DNA from: Acidobacteriota bacterium
Lineage (GTDB): Bacteria > Acidobacteriota > Thermoanaerobaculia > UBA5066
Assembly (NCBI GenBank): GCA_016716715.1
Contig: JADJVE010000004.1
Location: 1-64,000 of the forward strand
Direction: 5' to 3'
DNA: 64,000 bases
How positions within the stretch are numbered: the first letter of the stretch is position 1; every line of letters begins with the position of its first letter. The position numbers were made by a program, and so were the translations under genes. Below, one piece after another: positions 34,386-42,587 of the stretch. The notes under the pieces were generated by a model. It ran no database searches. It had not been told where the DNA came from and saw nothing but the letters and a program-made list of their open reading frames with translations.

Positions 34386-34805
34386 ATGAAAACGTTGGTA
34401 TCCGTTGCTGCCGCGACCCTTTTTCTCGTCGGCTTCTCGACCTCAGCGGATGACAGCGCTGCCGTCGCTCAGGCCCAGGTTGCAGCGAGGAGCTGGCTTG
34501 CCCTCACGGATAGCGGGAAGTACGGCGAGAGCTGGGACAACGCGTCGTCCTTCTCCAAGAGCGCCGTCACAAGGGCAGACTGGGAGAAGGCCATCAAGGG
34601 CGGCCGCTCGCCACTCGGCGCCATGAAGGCCCGAAAGGTCAAGTCGGCCACCTTCACGCGCACTCTTCCGGGCGCGCCGGATGGAGAGTACGTCGTCATT
34701 CAGTTCGAATCGCAGTTCGAGAACAAGGCGGCCGCGATCGAGACGGTCACACCCATGCATGAAAAGGACGGCGCCTGGAGGGTTTCGGGCTACTACATAA
34801 AATAG
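34386..34805 (+). CDS. Exported DUF4019-type protein
   Basis: 139 aa. Signal peptide KTLVSVAAATLFLVGFSTSA, then the DUF4019 pattern: AARSWLALTDSGKYGESWDNASSFSK, TRADWEKAIKGGRSPLG, and a C-terminal DGAWRVSGYYIK. Probably periplasmic; function unknown. AGGAG precedes the ATG. It follows the second ATPase by 29 nt, so may belong to the same transcript. Confidence 0.82.
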   Translation: MKTLVSVAAATLFLVGFSTSADDSAAVAQAQVAARSWLALTDSGKYGESWDNASSFSKSAVTRADWEKAIKGGRSPLGAMKARKVKSATFTRTLPGAPDGEYVVIQFESQFENKAAAIETVTPMHEKDGAWRVSGYYIK

Positions 34806-34808
34806 GAC

Positions 34809-35198
34809 ATGCGGACGGTTCCGATCCTCTGCGCCGCGGCCCTCGCGATCTGTCTCGCGGGTTGCGCCACGGTGGGGCGGGTCGACCTGTCGTCGCCGCG
34901 CTGCGGGGACGACCTCGCCCGGCAGCTCGGCGACGTCATCTTCGAACAGGGAGAATCGCGGCTCATCGCGGACGACCTCGCGAACGGCCTCACCGGCGAC
35001 CTGAGCACGGGCGCCCTCAGCCCCGTTAGCTTCTTCGCCGACTCTCCCTCGGGATGCCAGTACGGCTTCGCGATCCACCACACGTCGGAGGGCTGCGTTC
35101 TCCGGCTTTACTACCGGAAGAGCCCCACGTCGACGGTCACGAACAACCTCACGTACATCGCCACAAGAGCACTCAAGGAGTGCACCTGCAGCCAATAG
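34809..35198 (+). CDS. Putative lipoprotein, unknown function
   Basis: 129 aa. Lipobox LAGC near residue 20 after a hydrophobic stretch (VPILCAAALAICLAGC), so it is likely an acylated envelope protein. The mature part has five further cysteines (PRCGDD, SGCQYG, EGCVLR, ECTCS), which may form disulfides. No family recognised. ATG 34809 lies 3 nt after the previous stop, suggesting coupled translation. Confidence 0.75.
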   Translation: MRTVPILCAAALAICLAGCATVGRVDLSSPRCGDDLARQLGDVIFEQGESRLIADDLANGLTGDLSTGALSPVSFFADSPSGCQYGFAIHHTSEGCVLRLYYRKSPTSTVTNNLTYIATRALKECTCSQ

Positions 35199-35208
35199 GA
35201 GGCGACCC

Positions 35209-35793
35209 ATGAATCTTTCGTTGCGTCGCGCACTCGTCTTCTCCGTTCTCCTCGCTCTCGCGGCCTTCCCCGCCGCCCGGGTCCTCGCCGCGACCGACGC
35301 GGAGACCATCAAGGTGTTCAAGGACGCCGGCGAGAGCGGCCAGTTCTTCGACAAGAGCTATGGCTATGCCGTCTTCGCGAACGTCGGCAAGGGCGGCCTC
35401 GGCGTCGGGGCGGCGCACGGCACGGGCCGCGTCTACGAGAAGGGCAAGGTCGTGGGCGACGTCAAGATGAACCAGGTCTCGATCGGCGCCCAGCTCGGCG
35501 GGCAGTCCTACAGCGAGATCATTTTCTTCGAGGACAAGCGCGCCTTCGACGAGTTCACGAGCGGCAGCTTCGAGTTCGGCGCGGAAGTGTCGGCCGTGGC
35601 GATCACGGCAGGCGCGTCTGCCTCGGCCGGCAGCGGCGGCTCGAAGGCGGGCGCCAGCGGCGGGAAACACGACGCGACGACGGCCGGCGGCTACCACAAG
35701 GGAATCGCGGTCTTCACGGTCGCCAAGGGCGGGCTGATGTACCAGGCCGCCGTCGGCGGGCAGAAGTTCAAATACACGCCGAAGAAGAAGTAG
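35209..35793 (+). CDS. Exported SYLF/YSC84 lipid-binding domain protein
   Basis: 194 aa with signal peptide (AFPAARVLA). The SYLF-domain motif is clear: FFDKSYGYAVFANVGKGGLGVGAAHGTGRVYEKGKVVGDVKMNQVSIGAQLGGQ as successive short strands, then FKYTP. The domain binds phosphoinositides in eukaryotes and lipids in bacteria. A Ser/Ala/Gly-rich insert (SASAGSGGSKAGASGGKHDA) interrupts the fold. GGAGG precedes ATG 35209, 11 nt after the lipoprotein gene. Confidence 0.88.
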   Translation: MNLSLRRALVFSVLLALAAFPAARVLAATDAETIKVFKDAGESGQFFDKSYGYAVFANVGKGGLGVGAAHGTGRVYEKGKVVGDVKMNQVSIGAQLGGQSYSEIIFFEDKRAFDEFTSGSFEFGAEVSAVAITAGASASAGSGGSKAGASGGKHDATTAGGYHKGIAVFTVAKGGLMYQAAVGGQKFKYTPKKK

Positions 35794-35857
35794 CGGCTCC
35801 CGCCACTTCCCGTTCGACCGGGCTTCGGGCATTCTTCGGTGAAGGAGATCGCTGACG

Positions 35858-36136
35858 ATGCCGAGGTTCCTGATCGAGGTTCCGCACGAAGCGAGCACCC
35901 TGGCCTGCGCCCGGGCCGTTGAGGTGTTCCTCAAGTCCGGGTCCCACTACCTGACTCACGCCGACTGGGGATGCCGGGACGGGGACCACAGGTCGTGGAT
36001 CGTGGTGGAGGTCGACGGCAAGGACGCCGCCCGGGGCATCCTGCCTCCGGCGTTCCGGTCCCAGGCGAAGATTGTCCAGCTCAACCCGTTTTCGATGCCG
36101 GAAATCGAAGAGATCATCCGCCAGCACACGCCCTGA
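35858..36136 (+). CDS. Hypothetical small protein
   Basis: 92 aa. RFLIEVPHEASTLACARAVEVFLKSGSHYLTHADWGC and the C-terminal PFSMPEIEEIIRQH suggest a small ferredoxin-like alpha/beta fold, similar in look to short sensor or heme-degrading-type proteins, but no family was established. Cytosolic. ATG 35858 has AAGGAG 11 nt upstream. Its transcript may include the upstream SYLF gene, 64 nt away. Confidence 0.65.
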   Translation: MPRFLIEVPHEASTLACARAVEVFLKSGSHYLTHADWGCRDGDHRSWIVVEVDGKDAARGILPPAFRSQAKIVQLNPFSMPEIEEIIRQHTP

Positions 36137-36206
36137 CGGATCGGCGTTCCTCGAGTTCCTGCGACACGATATCAACGGGTCCGCGGAGTAGGCTTCCGGC
36201 GCAGGA

Positions 36207-37751
36207 ATGCCGATGCCGTCCCTCCATCCGAGCGAGCTGACCATGCTGCTGGACCTGAGCGAAGCGCTTGGGTCGCCGCTGAACCTCCGGGCGTCGTTCG
36301 CGCGGGCCCTCGAGATCCTCGAGACCGACCTGAGGGCGGTCTTCGGGATGGTCGCGCTCTTCGAGGCCGAGACCGGGGAACTCAAGGTGGAGGCCGTCAC
36401 GGGCCGGCACGACGCGGCCGCCCGGAAGGCGCGCTACCGGCTCGGCGAAGGCATCTCGACGCGCGTGGTCAAGACGGGCAAGCCGATCGCGGTGCCGCAC
36501 GCGAGCCAGGAGCCGCTGTTCCGGGACCAGCTCGGCCTTCTCGCGTCGAGGACGACGTCAAAGGACGACCTGTCGTACACCTCGGTCCCGATCCGGATCG
36601 ACGGCAAGAGCGCCGGCGCCCTCGCCGTCGCCTTCGTCTACGACAAGAACCGCGACCTCGGGCACCTCGTGAAAGTGCTCGGGATCGCCGCCTCGATGCT
36701 GGGGCAGGCGGTGCGCGTGCACCGCCTCCTGGAGGGCAAGCGCGATCGGCTCATGGAGGAGAACCGGCAGCTCAAGGAGAAGCTCCGCGAGCGGTACGAC
36801 GTCGGAAACCTCGTCGGGACGAGCCACCCGATGCAGAAGCTCTTCGAGGAGGTCGCGCAGGCGGCCCCCGCGAACACGACCGTCCTGATCCGGGGCGAAT
36901 CGGGGACCGGCAAGGAGCTGGTCGCCCATGCGATCCACTACAACTCCCCGCGCGCGGGCAAGCCGTTCATCAAGGTCAGCTGCGCGGCGTTGCCGGAGAG
37001 CCTGATCGAGTCCGAGCTCTTCGGGTACGAGCCGGGCGCCTTCACGGGCGCCGAGAGGCAGAAGAAGGGGCGGTTCGAGCTGGCGCACGGCGGAACCCTT
37101 TTTCTCGACGAGGTGGGCGACCTGCCTGCCTCGACGCAGGTGAAGCTCCTCCGCGTCCTGCAGGAACGGGAGTTCGAGAGGCTCGGCGGCGTCAAGCCGG
37201 TCCGGGTCGACGTCCGGCTGATCACCGCCACGAACATCGACCTCGACTCGGCGATGAAGGAAGGCCGTTTCCGGGAAGACCTCTACTACCGGTTGAACGT
37301 CTTCGGACTCTTCGTGCCGCCGCTCCGCGAGCGCCGGTCGGACATCCTTCTCCTCGCCGACCACTTCGTCGAGAAGTACGCCGCGGCCCACGGAAAGAGC
37401 GTCCGGAGGATCTCCACTTCGGCGATCGACATGCTCATGAGCTACCACTGGCCGGGCAACGTGCGGGAGCTCGAGAATTGCATCGAGCGCGCCGTGCTCA
37501 TCTGCGAGGGCGGCGTGATCCACGCCCACCACCTCCCTCCCACACTCCAGACGGCGGAGGTCTCCAACACGCTCCCCGGGCAGGCGCTCGCGGACGCGGT
37601 CTCGGGGTTCGAGAAGGACCTGATCCTCGACGGGCTGAAGATCGCGCGCGGCAACCGGGCCAAGGCCGCGAGGCTCCTCCGGACGACGGAGAGGATCCTC
37701 AACTACAAGATCCGAAAGCTCGGCATCGACGCCTCCCGCTTCCGGCCCTGA
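36207..37751 (+). CDS. NifA-like sigma54-dependent transcriptional activator (GAF-AAA-HTH)
   Basis: 514 aa. An N-terminal GAF domain spans about 10-165, then a linker and the sigma54 AAA+ domain near 205-435: Walker A GESGTGKE at about 230, the sigma54 contact loop GAFTGA at about 276, LFLDEVGDLP, and arginine finger FREDLYYRLNVF. The Fis-type HTH is C-terminal (NRAKAARLLRTTERILNYKIRKLGI). The domain order matches NifA/FhlA; GAF ligand unknown. No receiver domain. The gene lies just upstream of a -24/-12 promoter at amtB and glnK, so nitrogen control is the likely job. Start 36207 or the ATG at 36213. Confidence 0.9.
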   Translation: MPMPSLHPSELTMLLDLSEALGSPLNLRASFARALEILETDLRAVFGMVALFEAETGELKVEAVTGRHDAAARKARYRLGEGISTRVVKTGKPIAVPHASQEPLFRDQLGLLASRTTSKDDLSYTSVPIRIDGKSAGALAVAFVYDKNRDLGHLVKVLGIAASMLGQAVRVHRLLEGKRDRLMEENRQLKEKLRERYDVGNLVGTSHPMQKLFEEVAQAAPANTTVLIRGESGTGKELVAHAIHYNSPRAGKPFIKVSCAALPESLIESELFGYEPGAFTGAERQKKGRFELAHGGTLFLDEVGDLPASTQVKLLRVLQEREFERLGGVKPVRVDVRLITATNIDLDSAMKEGRFREDLYYRLNVFGLFVPPLRERRSDILLLADHFVEKYAAAHGKSVRRISTSAIDMLMSYHWPGNVRELENCIERAVLICEGGVIHAHHLPPTLQTAEVSNTLPGQALADAVSGFEKDLILDGLKIARGNRAKAARLLRTTERILNYKIRKLGIDASRFRP

Positions 37752-37787
37752 AGAACGGAAGAGGAAAGAGAAGAAGAGAATAGATTC

Positions 37788-38033
37788 CTACGAATGTGTA
37801 GGACTTGCCAAGGGCGCCGACAGATTCGTTGCCGCAATCGGCTCGGAACCCGCACCCGCCCCGAAGAACCGCTCCTGTCGCGCGGCCTCTTCGGCCAACT
37901 CCGCCTTCACATGATGCTGTTTGATACACTCTCGTAACGCTTCTTCTAATTTCTGACAATCTCGTAACCATCGCGGAGGCGCATCGAGACGGCGCCGTCG
38001 CCGCCTAAGCCACTCCCCGTCAATCACTTTCAA
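37788..38033 (-). CDS. Small orphan ORF of atypical base composition
   Basis: About 81 aa from a TTG at 38033, with GGAGGA nine bases upstream, or from GTG 38027. Highly charged and helical (RWLRDCQKLEEALRECIKQHHVKAELAEEAARQERF). It is distinctly less GC-rich than its neighbours (about 55% by eye) and occupies part of the 350-nt interval between the activator and amtB. Its start overlaps the A/T-rich short repeat. It may be a real small protein or a remnant of inserted DNA; no family recognised. Confidence 0.4.
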   Translation of the reverse strand: MKVIDGEWLRRRRRRLDAPPRWLRDCQKLEEALRECIKQHHVKAELAEEAARQERFFGAGAGSEPIAATNLSAPLASPTHS

Positions 38034-38050
38034 AGAATCTCTTCCTCCCC
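38022..38050. repeat. A/T-rich short repeat upstream of amtB
   Basis: AATCACTTTCAAAGAATCTC followed by TTCCTCCCC. It matches the two ygfZ copies over about 20 positions with one deletion. It lies between the activator gene and the sigma54 promoter. Confidence 0.5.
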
Positions 38051-38058
38051 GTTCCCCC

Positions 38059-38072
38059 GGCACGCCCCGTGC
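38059..38072 (+). promoter_or_regulatory. Sigma54 (-24/-12) promoter of amtB-glnK
   Basis: GGCACG at 38059-38064 and GTGC at 38069-38072 give the required GG-N10-GC (GG 38059-38060, GC 38071-38072). Transcription would start about 17 nt before the amtB ATG, leaving room for the GGGAGGG ribosome-binding site. No TGT-N10-ACA NifA site was found upstream. An activator with the sigma54-contact GAFTGA loop is encoded immediately upstream. Confidence 0.6.
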
Positions 38073-38100
38073 GAGGGCGCTGCGCATCGGGAGGGCGACG

Positions 38101-39690
38101 ATGAAGAAGAAACTGGTGACGGTCCTTTTCCTGGTCGGGCTGGTGGCGACCTCGTGGGCGCTCCTGGCCGCCGATCCGTCGGGAGCGAACACCGGCGGCA
38201 TCTCGAACGTGCCGTCCAAGGTGGCCGGCAAGCCCACGCTCGAGGAAGTGGGGGCCGCCGTCGGCCAGACGCGGGTCGCTCTCAATTTCGTCTGGGTCCT
38301 GGTGGCGGGCTTCCTCGTCATGTTCATGCAGGCCGGCTTCGCGCTCGCGGAGACCGGCTTCACGCGCGCGAAGAACGCCGCCCACACGATGACGATGAAC
38401 TTCATGGTCTACGGCATCGGGATCCTCGGCTTCTGGATCGCGGGCTTCGCCCTACAGATGGGGGGCTCCGGCGCCGCGATGGGCGCGGCGCTCTCGGTCC
38501 CCGCCGAGATGGGCAAGCTGATCGGTCCGACGATCGGCGGCAACCTGTGGGGCCTCTTCGGCGGAACCGGGTTCTTCCTGAGCGGCGTCTCGTACGACGT
38601 CGCCGCGTTCGCGATCTTCCTCTTCCAGATGGTCTTCATGGACACGGCCCTGACGATCCCGACGGGCTCGATGGCCGAGCGGTGGAAGCTCTCGGCGTTC
38701 GTGATCTACGCCTTCGTCGCGTCCGCGGTGATCTATCCCCTGTTCGCGAACTGGGCGTGGGGCGGCGGCTGGCTCTCGACGCTCGGCAAGTACACCGGCC
38801 TCGGCCACGGCTACGTCGACTTCGCGGGCTCGGGCGTCGTCCACCTGACCGGCGGCGTCATGGCGTTCGTCGGCGCGAAGATCCTCGGGCCGCGCATCGG
38901 CAAGTACGTCAAGGGCGAGGTCCGGGCGATTCCCGGCCACAACCTCCCGATGGCGCTTCTCGGCTGCTTCATCCTCGCGTTCGGCTGGTTCGGATTCAAC
39001 GCGGGCTCGACGCTCGCGGGCACCGACCTGAGGATTTCGGTCGTCGCGACGAACACGATGCTGGCATCCGCCTCTGGTGCCCTCCTCGCGTTTCTCGTGA
39101 CCTGGAAGAAGTACGGGCGGCCCGACCCGTCGATGAGCGCGAACGGGATGCTCGCGGGCCTCGTCGCCATCACCGCACCGTGCGCGTTCGTCAACGCCCC
39201 GGTTTCCGTACTGATCGGCGCGATCTCCGGCGTCCTCGTCGTCTACGCCGCGCTCTACATCGAGAACACGCTCAAGATCGACGATCCGGTCGGCGCGATC
39301 GCGGTCCACGGCTTCAACGGCGCCTGGGGCCTGATCGCCCTCGGCCTCTTCGCCGACGGAACGTACGGCGGCGGACTGAACGGCGGGCCCGAGGCCGGGG
39401 TCGCGGGCCTCTTCTACGGGGACGGCAAACAACTCGTCGCCCAGTTGATCGGGATCGGCGCGAACCTGGTCTGGGTCGGCCTGTCGAGCCTCGTGCTCTT
39501 CAAGATCCTCGACGCCACGGTCGGGATGCGCGTCACCCCCGAGCAGGAGATCCAGGGCCTCGACTTCAACGAGGTCTCCGCCCCTGCGTACCCCGGGGAC
39601 CGTCCGTCCGTGAACACGCCGGTCGTCGTGTCCCGGCCGGCAGCCGCGGCCGTCGCCGTCCTGAAGCCGGCCCCGGCCGGCGGGAAGTGA
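38101..39690 (+). CDS. amtB: Ammonium transporter, Amt family (second copy, with signal peptide and long C-tail)
   Basis: 529 aa, long for the family. It begins with a cleaved signal peptide (KKKLVTVLFLVGLVATSWALLAA) as in AmtB precursors, then eleven helices. Key positions: MAERWKLSAF, DFAGSGVVHLTGG (gate Asp and first pore His), GWFGFNAGSTLAG, IAVHGFNGAWG (second pore His). The tail has the P-II contact segment GMRVTPEQEIQGLDFNE and then about 35 extra Pro/Ala/Val-rich residues. Transports ammonium at low supply. Forms an operon with glnK 14 nt downstream and is probably sigma54-driven. Confidence 0.95.
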   Translation: MKKKLVTVLFLVGLVATSWALLAADPSGANTGGISNVPSKVAGKPTLEEVGAAVGQTRVALNFVWVLVAGFLVMFMQAGFALAETGFTRAKNAAHTMTMNFMVYGIGILGFWIAGFALQMGGSGAAMGAALSVPAEMGKLIGPTIGGNLWGLFGGTGFFLSGVSYDVAAFAIFLFQMVFMDTALTIPTGSMAERWKLSAFVIYAFVASAVIYPLFANWAWGGGWLSTLGKYTGLGHGYVDFAGSGVVHLTGGVMAFVGAKILGPRIGKYVKGEVRAIPGHNLPMALLGCFILAFGWFGFNAGSTLAGTDLRISVVATNTMLASASGALLAFLVTWKKYGRPDPSMSANGMLAGLVAITAPCAFVNAPVSVLIGAISGVLVVYAALYIENTLKIDDPVGAIAVHGFNGAWGLIALGLFADGTYGGGLNGGPEAGVAGLFYGDGKQLVAQLIGIGANLVWVGLSSLVLFKILDATVGMRVTPEQEIQGLDFNEVSAPAYPGDRPSVNTPVVVSRPAAAAVAVLKPAPAGGK

Positions 39691-39703
39691 AGGGAGCGCC
39701 GTT

Positions 39704-40069
39704 ATGAAACTGATCACCGCCATCATCCGCCCCGAGAAGCTCGAAGACGTCAAGATCGCGCTCTTCGCTGCCGAGGTCGAAGGACTCACGATTCAGCAGG
39801 TCTCCGGCCACGGCGGAGAGAAGGCCGTCATGGAGAGCTACCGCGGCCATCCGCTCCTCTACGAGTTCCACGACAAGGTGCGGCTCGACATCGCCGTCTC
39901 CGAGCCGTTCGTGCAGCTCACGGTCAAGGCCATCGCCGACGCGGCAAGGACCGGCCAGGTGGGCGACGGGAAGATCTTCGTCCAGCAACTCGATCACGTC
40001 GTGAGAATTCGCACCGGTGAAGCCGACGTCGAGGCACTGACGCCCGTCACCGTAAGCGCGAAAACCTAG
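39704..40069 (+). CDS. glnK: P-II nitrogen regulatory protein with altered T-loop
   Basis: 121 aa, alignable without gaps to E. coli GlnB over its core. Retained: K40, Y46, R47, G48, K58, the B-loop GDGKIFV and RIRTGE. Changed: Q39 to Glu, G41 to Ala, and the uridylylated Tyr51 to Leu. Therefore it cannot be controlled by uridylylation at that site, and 2-oxoglutarate binding through Q39 is doubtful. It probably still blocks AmtB in response to nucleotide state. AGGGAG precedes the ATG; the porin gene follows 9 nt after its stop. Confidence 0.93.
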   Translation: MKLITAIIRPEKLEDVKIALFAAEVEGLTIQQVSGHGGEKAVMESYRGHPLLYEFHDKVRLDIAVSEPFVQLTVKAIADAARTGQVGDGKIFVQQLDHVVRIRTGEADVEALTPVTVSAKT

Positions 40070-40078
40070 GGAGACGCC

Positions 40079-41248
40079 ATGAAAACGCCCTTTTCGCGCG
40101 GCCTTCGGGCCGCACTCGCGGGAGCCCTGTCCCTTCTGTCCGCTCTGGCCGCGAACGCGCAGGCTCCTCCGCCTACGCCGACGCCCGTCGCGGCTGCTCC
40201 GGCGGCCCCGGCGCCGCCGCCGGTCAAGGCCTGGTACGAAGAGCTCTCGGTCAACGCCTTCGTCTCCGCCAGCTACTCGTACAACTTCAACCGCCCGGCC
40301 ACCGGGACGAATCAGCTCCGGGTTTTCGATTTCGACGACAACACCTTCAAGGTGGACGTCGCCGAGATCGTCCTCCAGAAGGCCGTGAGCAAGCCGGGCG
40401 AGGCCGGGTTCCGCGTGGACTTCGTGGCGGGCTCCTCGATCCCGCGCGTCTCGTCGTCGTACGGCCTCCTCCAGGGACAGGACGTCGACCTCCAGCAGGC
40501 GTTCGTGAGCTGGATCGCGCCGGTCGGGAGCGGCCTGCGTCTCGACCTCGGGAAATTCGTCACGCACTTCGGGTACGAGGTGATCGAGGGATACGACGGC
40601 TGGAACGACAACGCGACCCGTTCGTTCGAGTTCGGCTTCGGGATGCCGTCCGCGCACACGGGCCTGAAGGCGTCGTACGCATTCAGCGATCAGCTGGCCG
40701 GGATGCTCGAGATCGTGAACGGCTGGGACGTCGCGCGCGACAACAACACCTCGAAGAGCATCGGCGTCCAGCTCACCTGGACGCCGTCGAAGTCCGTGAC
40801 CGTGTTCGGGAACTTCATGACGGGCCCCGAAAGGGCGAACGTCAACTCCGATCCGCGCAACCTCTTCGACGTCGTGGCCCAGTGGAAGCTGAGCGACCTG
40901 ACCGTTTTCACCGTCGACGCCCTGTACGCCAGCGAGAAGGGCGCCGTGGCGCCGGGCGAAACGGCCAGCTGGTGGGCGATCGCCGGCTACGCCCGCCTCG
41001 GGCTCAGTGATTCCTTCGCGTTCTGTTTGCGGGCCGAGTACTTCGACGACGCGGACGGCGCCCGGACGGGGGCGGCCCAGAAGCTGACCGAGGTGACCGT
41101 CACGCCCGAGTGGAAGGCGACGCCCCATCTCATCTTCCGCGCGGACCTGCGAGTCGACTGGTCCAACGCCGACGTCTTCGTCAAGAACGACGGCGCCTTC
41201 AAGGGAAACCAGGCGACCGTGTTGCTGAACGGAATCTACGTCTTCTAG
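40079..41248 (+). CDS. Outer-membrane beta-barrel porin (BBP2/OmpL-like)
   Basis: 389 aa. Signal peptide (ALSLLSALAANA), a Pro/Ala-rich spacer, then strands typical of the putative beta-barrel porin-2 family: NAFVSASYSYNFNRP, VDVAEIVLQKAV, LDLGKFVTHFGYEVIEG, GLKASYAFSDQLAGMLEIVNGWD, SDSFAFCLRAEYF. It ends ATVLLNGIYVF, with the terminal Phe required for barrel insertion. Likely a diffusion channel for small nitrogenous solutes, given the amtB-glnK operon. Amt, P-II and this porin type co-occur in several phyla. Confidence 0.87.
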   Translation: MKTPFSRGLRAALAGALSLLSALAANAQAPPPTPTPVAAAPAAPAPPPVKAWYEELSVNAFVSASYSYNFNRPATGTNQLRVFDFDDNTFKVDVAEIVLQKAVSKPGEAGFRVDFVAGSSIPRVSSSYGLLQGQDVDLQQAFVSWIAPVGSGLRLDLGKFVTHFGYEVIEGYDGWNDNATRSFEFGFGMPSAHTGLKASYAFSDQLAGMLEIVNGWDVARDNNTSKSIGVQLTWTPSKSVTVFGNFMTGPERANVNSDPRNLFDVVAQWKLSDLTVFTVDALYASEKGAVAPGETASWWAIAGYARLGLSDSFAFCLRAEYFDDADGARTGAAQKLTEVTVTPEWKATPHLIFRADLRVDWSNADVFVKNDGAFKGNQATVLLNGIYVF

Positions 41249-41254
41249 GGCCCT

Positions 41255-42196
41255 CTAGCCCGATGGCTCCCGGCGCCGCGACCCGGCGCCGAGAGCCGCG
41301 ACCGCCGTGTCGTGAACAGGCGTCTCGACGCCGGCCTCGCGCCCGAGGCGCGAGACCGCGCCGCTCAGGTCGTCCAGCTCGTTCGGGCCGCCGGACTCGA
41401 GGTCGAGGAGAAAGCTGGGCTTCATCCCGGCGCCGAGGCCGTCCATGAACAGGAGGATCTTCGCCTCCTCGTCGTCGGCCAGCGCGACGCCGCGCGCCCG
41501 CGCCACCGAGAGGACCTCGCGGACGGCACGCTCGAGGAGCAGCTTTCCGTAGAGGGCGTCGCGCACGGGGCCGATCGAGGTTCGAGCCAGCCCGCAGGCG
41601 GCCGCCATCGGCGCGATGAACGCGAACTTTCGCCAGAGGTCGGCCATGATGTCCTCCGACACCCGGGCCTGGGCTCCCGCGTCCCGGAACGCCTGCGCGA
41701 TCTGCTCCGCCCGCGCGGACGGCCCGCCTCCGAGCTCCCCCACCGCAACGTTCTGGAACGGGCTCTTCCTCTCGACGATGCCCGGAGCCGCTTTCGCGAC
41801 GCTGATCTGCGTCAGGCCGCCGAGGACGCTCGCCTTCGGCACGCCGCCCGCGACGAGCCGGTCCGCGGCCTCGACTCCGTTCAGAAGCGGGAGAACGACC
41901 GCTCCCGTCTTCGCCAGGAGCCGTGCCGCGGGCAGGACGTCCGCGAGGGAATACGTTTTCACCGCCACGATCGCGAGGTCGGCGGGACCGAGGGCGGTGA
42001 CGTCGTCCGACGCCTCCACCGCCACGGTGAACGACCCCTCGGGCGTCCGGACCTCGAGCCCGCGCGCGCGGATCACCTCGAGATGCGCGCCCCGCGCGAG
42101 AAGGGCGACCGGATGGCCGGCCCGCGCGAGGGCGCCGCCGTAGTAGCCGCCGACGCCGCCGGCGCCGAGGATCGCGACGCGCAGCTTTCCGCCCAT
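41255..42196 (-). CDS. panE: 2-dehydropantoate 2-reductase (ketopantoate reductase)
   Basis: 313 aa. N-terminal Rossmann motif VAILGAGGVGGYYGG, then VKTYSLADVLP, LLNGVEAADRL and the C-terminal catalytic Lys/Glu region (WRKFAFIAPMAAACGL; KPSFLLDLESGGPNELDDL). Reduces ketopantoate to pantoate for coenzyme A synthesis with NADPH. The family also contains paralogues with other substrates, so panE is the likely but not proven role. TAGACT lies 6 nt before the ATG, so the message may be leaderless. Convergent with the porin gene. Confidence 0.88.
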   Translation of the reverse strand: MGGKLRVAILGAGGVGGYYGGALARAGHPVALLARGAHLEVIRARGLEVRTPEGSFTVAVEASDDVTALGPADLAIVAVKTYSLADVLPAARLLAKTGAVVLPLLNGVEAADRLVAGGVPKASVLGGLTQISVAKAAPGIVERKSPFQNVAVGELGGGPSARAEQIAQAFRDAGAQARVSEDIMADLWRKFAFIAPMAAACGLARTSIGPVRDALYGKLLLERAVREVLSVARARGVALADDEEAKILLFMDGLGAGMKPSFLLDLESGGPNELDDLSGAVSRLGREAGVETPVHDTAVAALGAGSRRREPSG

Positions 42197-42218
42197 GCAG
42201 CGAGTCTAGCGCCGGGGC

Positions 42219-42452
42219 TCAGCGCCCTTCGATCCTCCGCTTGAACTCCTCGAGAACAGCCAGCGGGTCGCGCGGAGCGGGCATTTCCATGCACACGTCG
42301 CACGTCTGCACCTTGATTGCACGGACGTCCGCCTGCCCGAAGGCCTCGACGAGCTGCGAAAGCCAGAACGGGACGCGCTCGAGCACGGCGAAGTCGATGC
42401 GCTTCACGGAGCGGCACCGCCCGCAGAGAAGGGTCAGGACATCCCCCGGCAC
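42219..42452 (-). CDS. Small CxxC zinc-finger-like protein
   Basis: 77 aa from GTG 42452. Two CxxC pairs (LLCGRCRS and QTCDVCME) about 40 residues apart, suggesting a structural zinc site. Ends with a helix (LAVLEEFKRRIEGR). Family unknown. Same strand and upstream of panE, 22 nt apart. Confidence 0.6.
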   Translation of the reverse strand: MPGDVLTLLCGRCRSVKRIDFAVLERVPFWLSQLVEAFGQADVRAIKVQTCDVCMEMPAPRDPLAVLEEFKRRIEGR

Positions 42453-42540
42453 GCCCCGACGCTATTGAATCGGCGCGTCATGCGGCATGAAGCGCCTGCA
42501 TCAGGGGCGGCGCCGCCTCCCGAATCGGGCCGCGGGAAGA

Positions 42541-42570
42541 CCCGCGCCGGTCGTGGCGGACCGGCGCGGG
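42541..42570 (-). terminator. Terminator-like hairpin after the ScyD-like gene
   Basis: A 12-bp perfect stem (42541-42552 with 42559-42570) and 6-nt loop, 17 nt downstream of the gene's stop on the minus strand. The following tract is TCTTCC rather than a clean run of T, so it is a weaker intrinsic terminator. Confidence 0.5.
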
Positions 42571-42587
42571 CAAAGCGAGCCGGGGGC

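Noticed and set aside
31689..35198. Arsenic resistance operon
   Set aside because: The ATPases are ArsA-like, but no arsB, arsC, arsD or arsenic-type arsR occurs nearby, and the switch motifs deviate.
42541..42570. Small RNA or attenuator from the strong hairpin
   Set aside because: It lies right after a gene's stop and no promoter or leader peptide is visible; a terminator is the simpler explanation.
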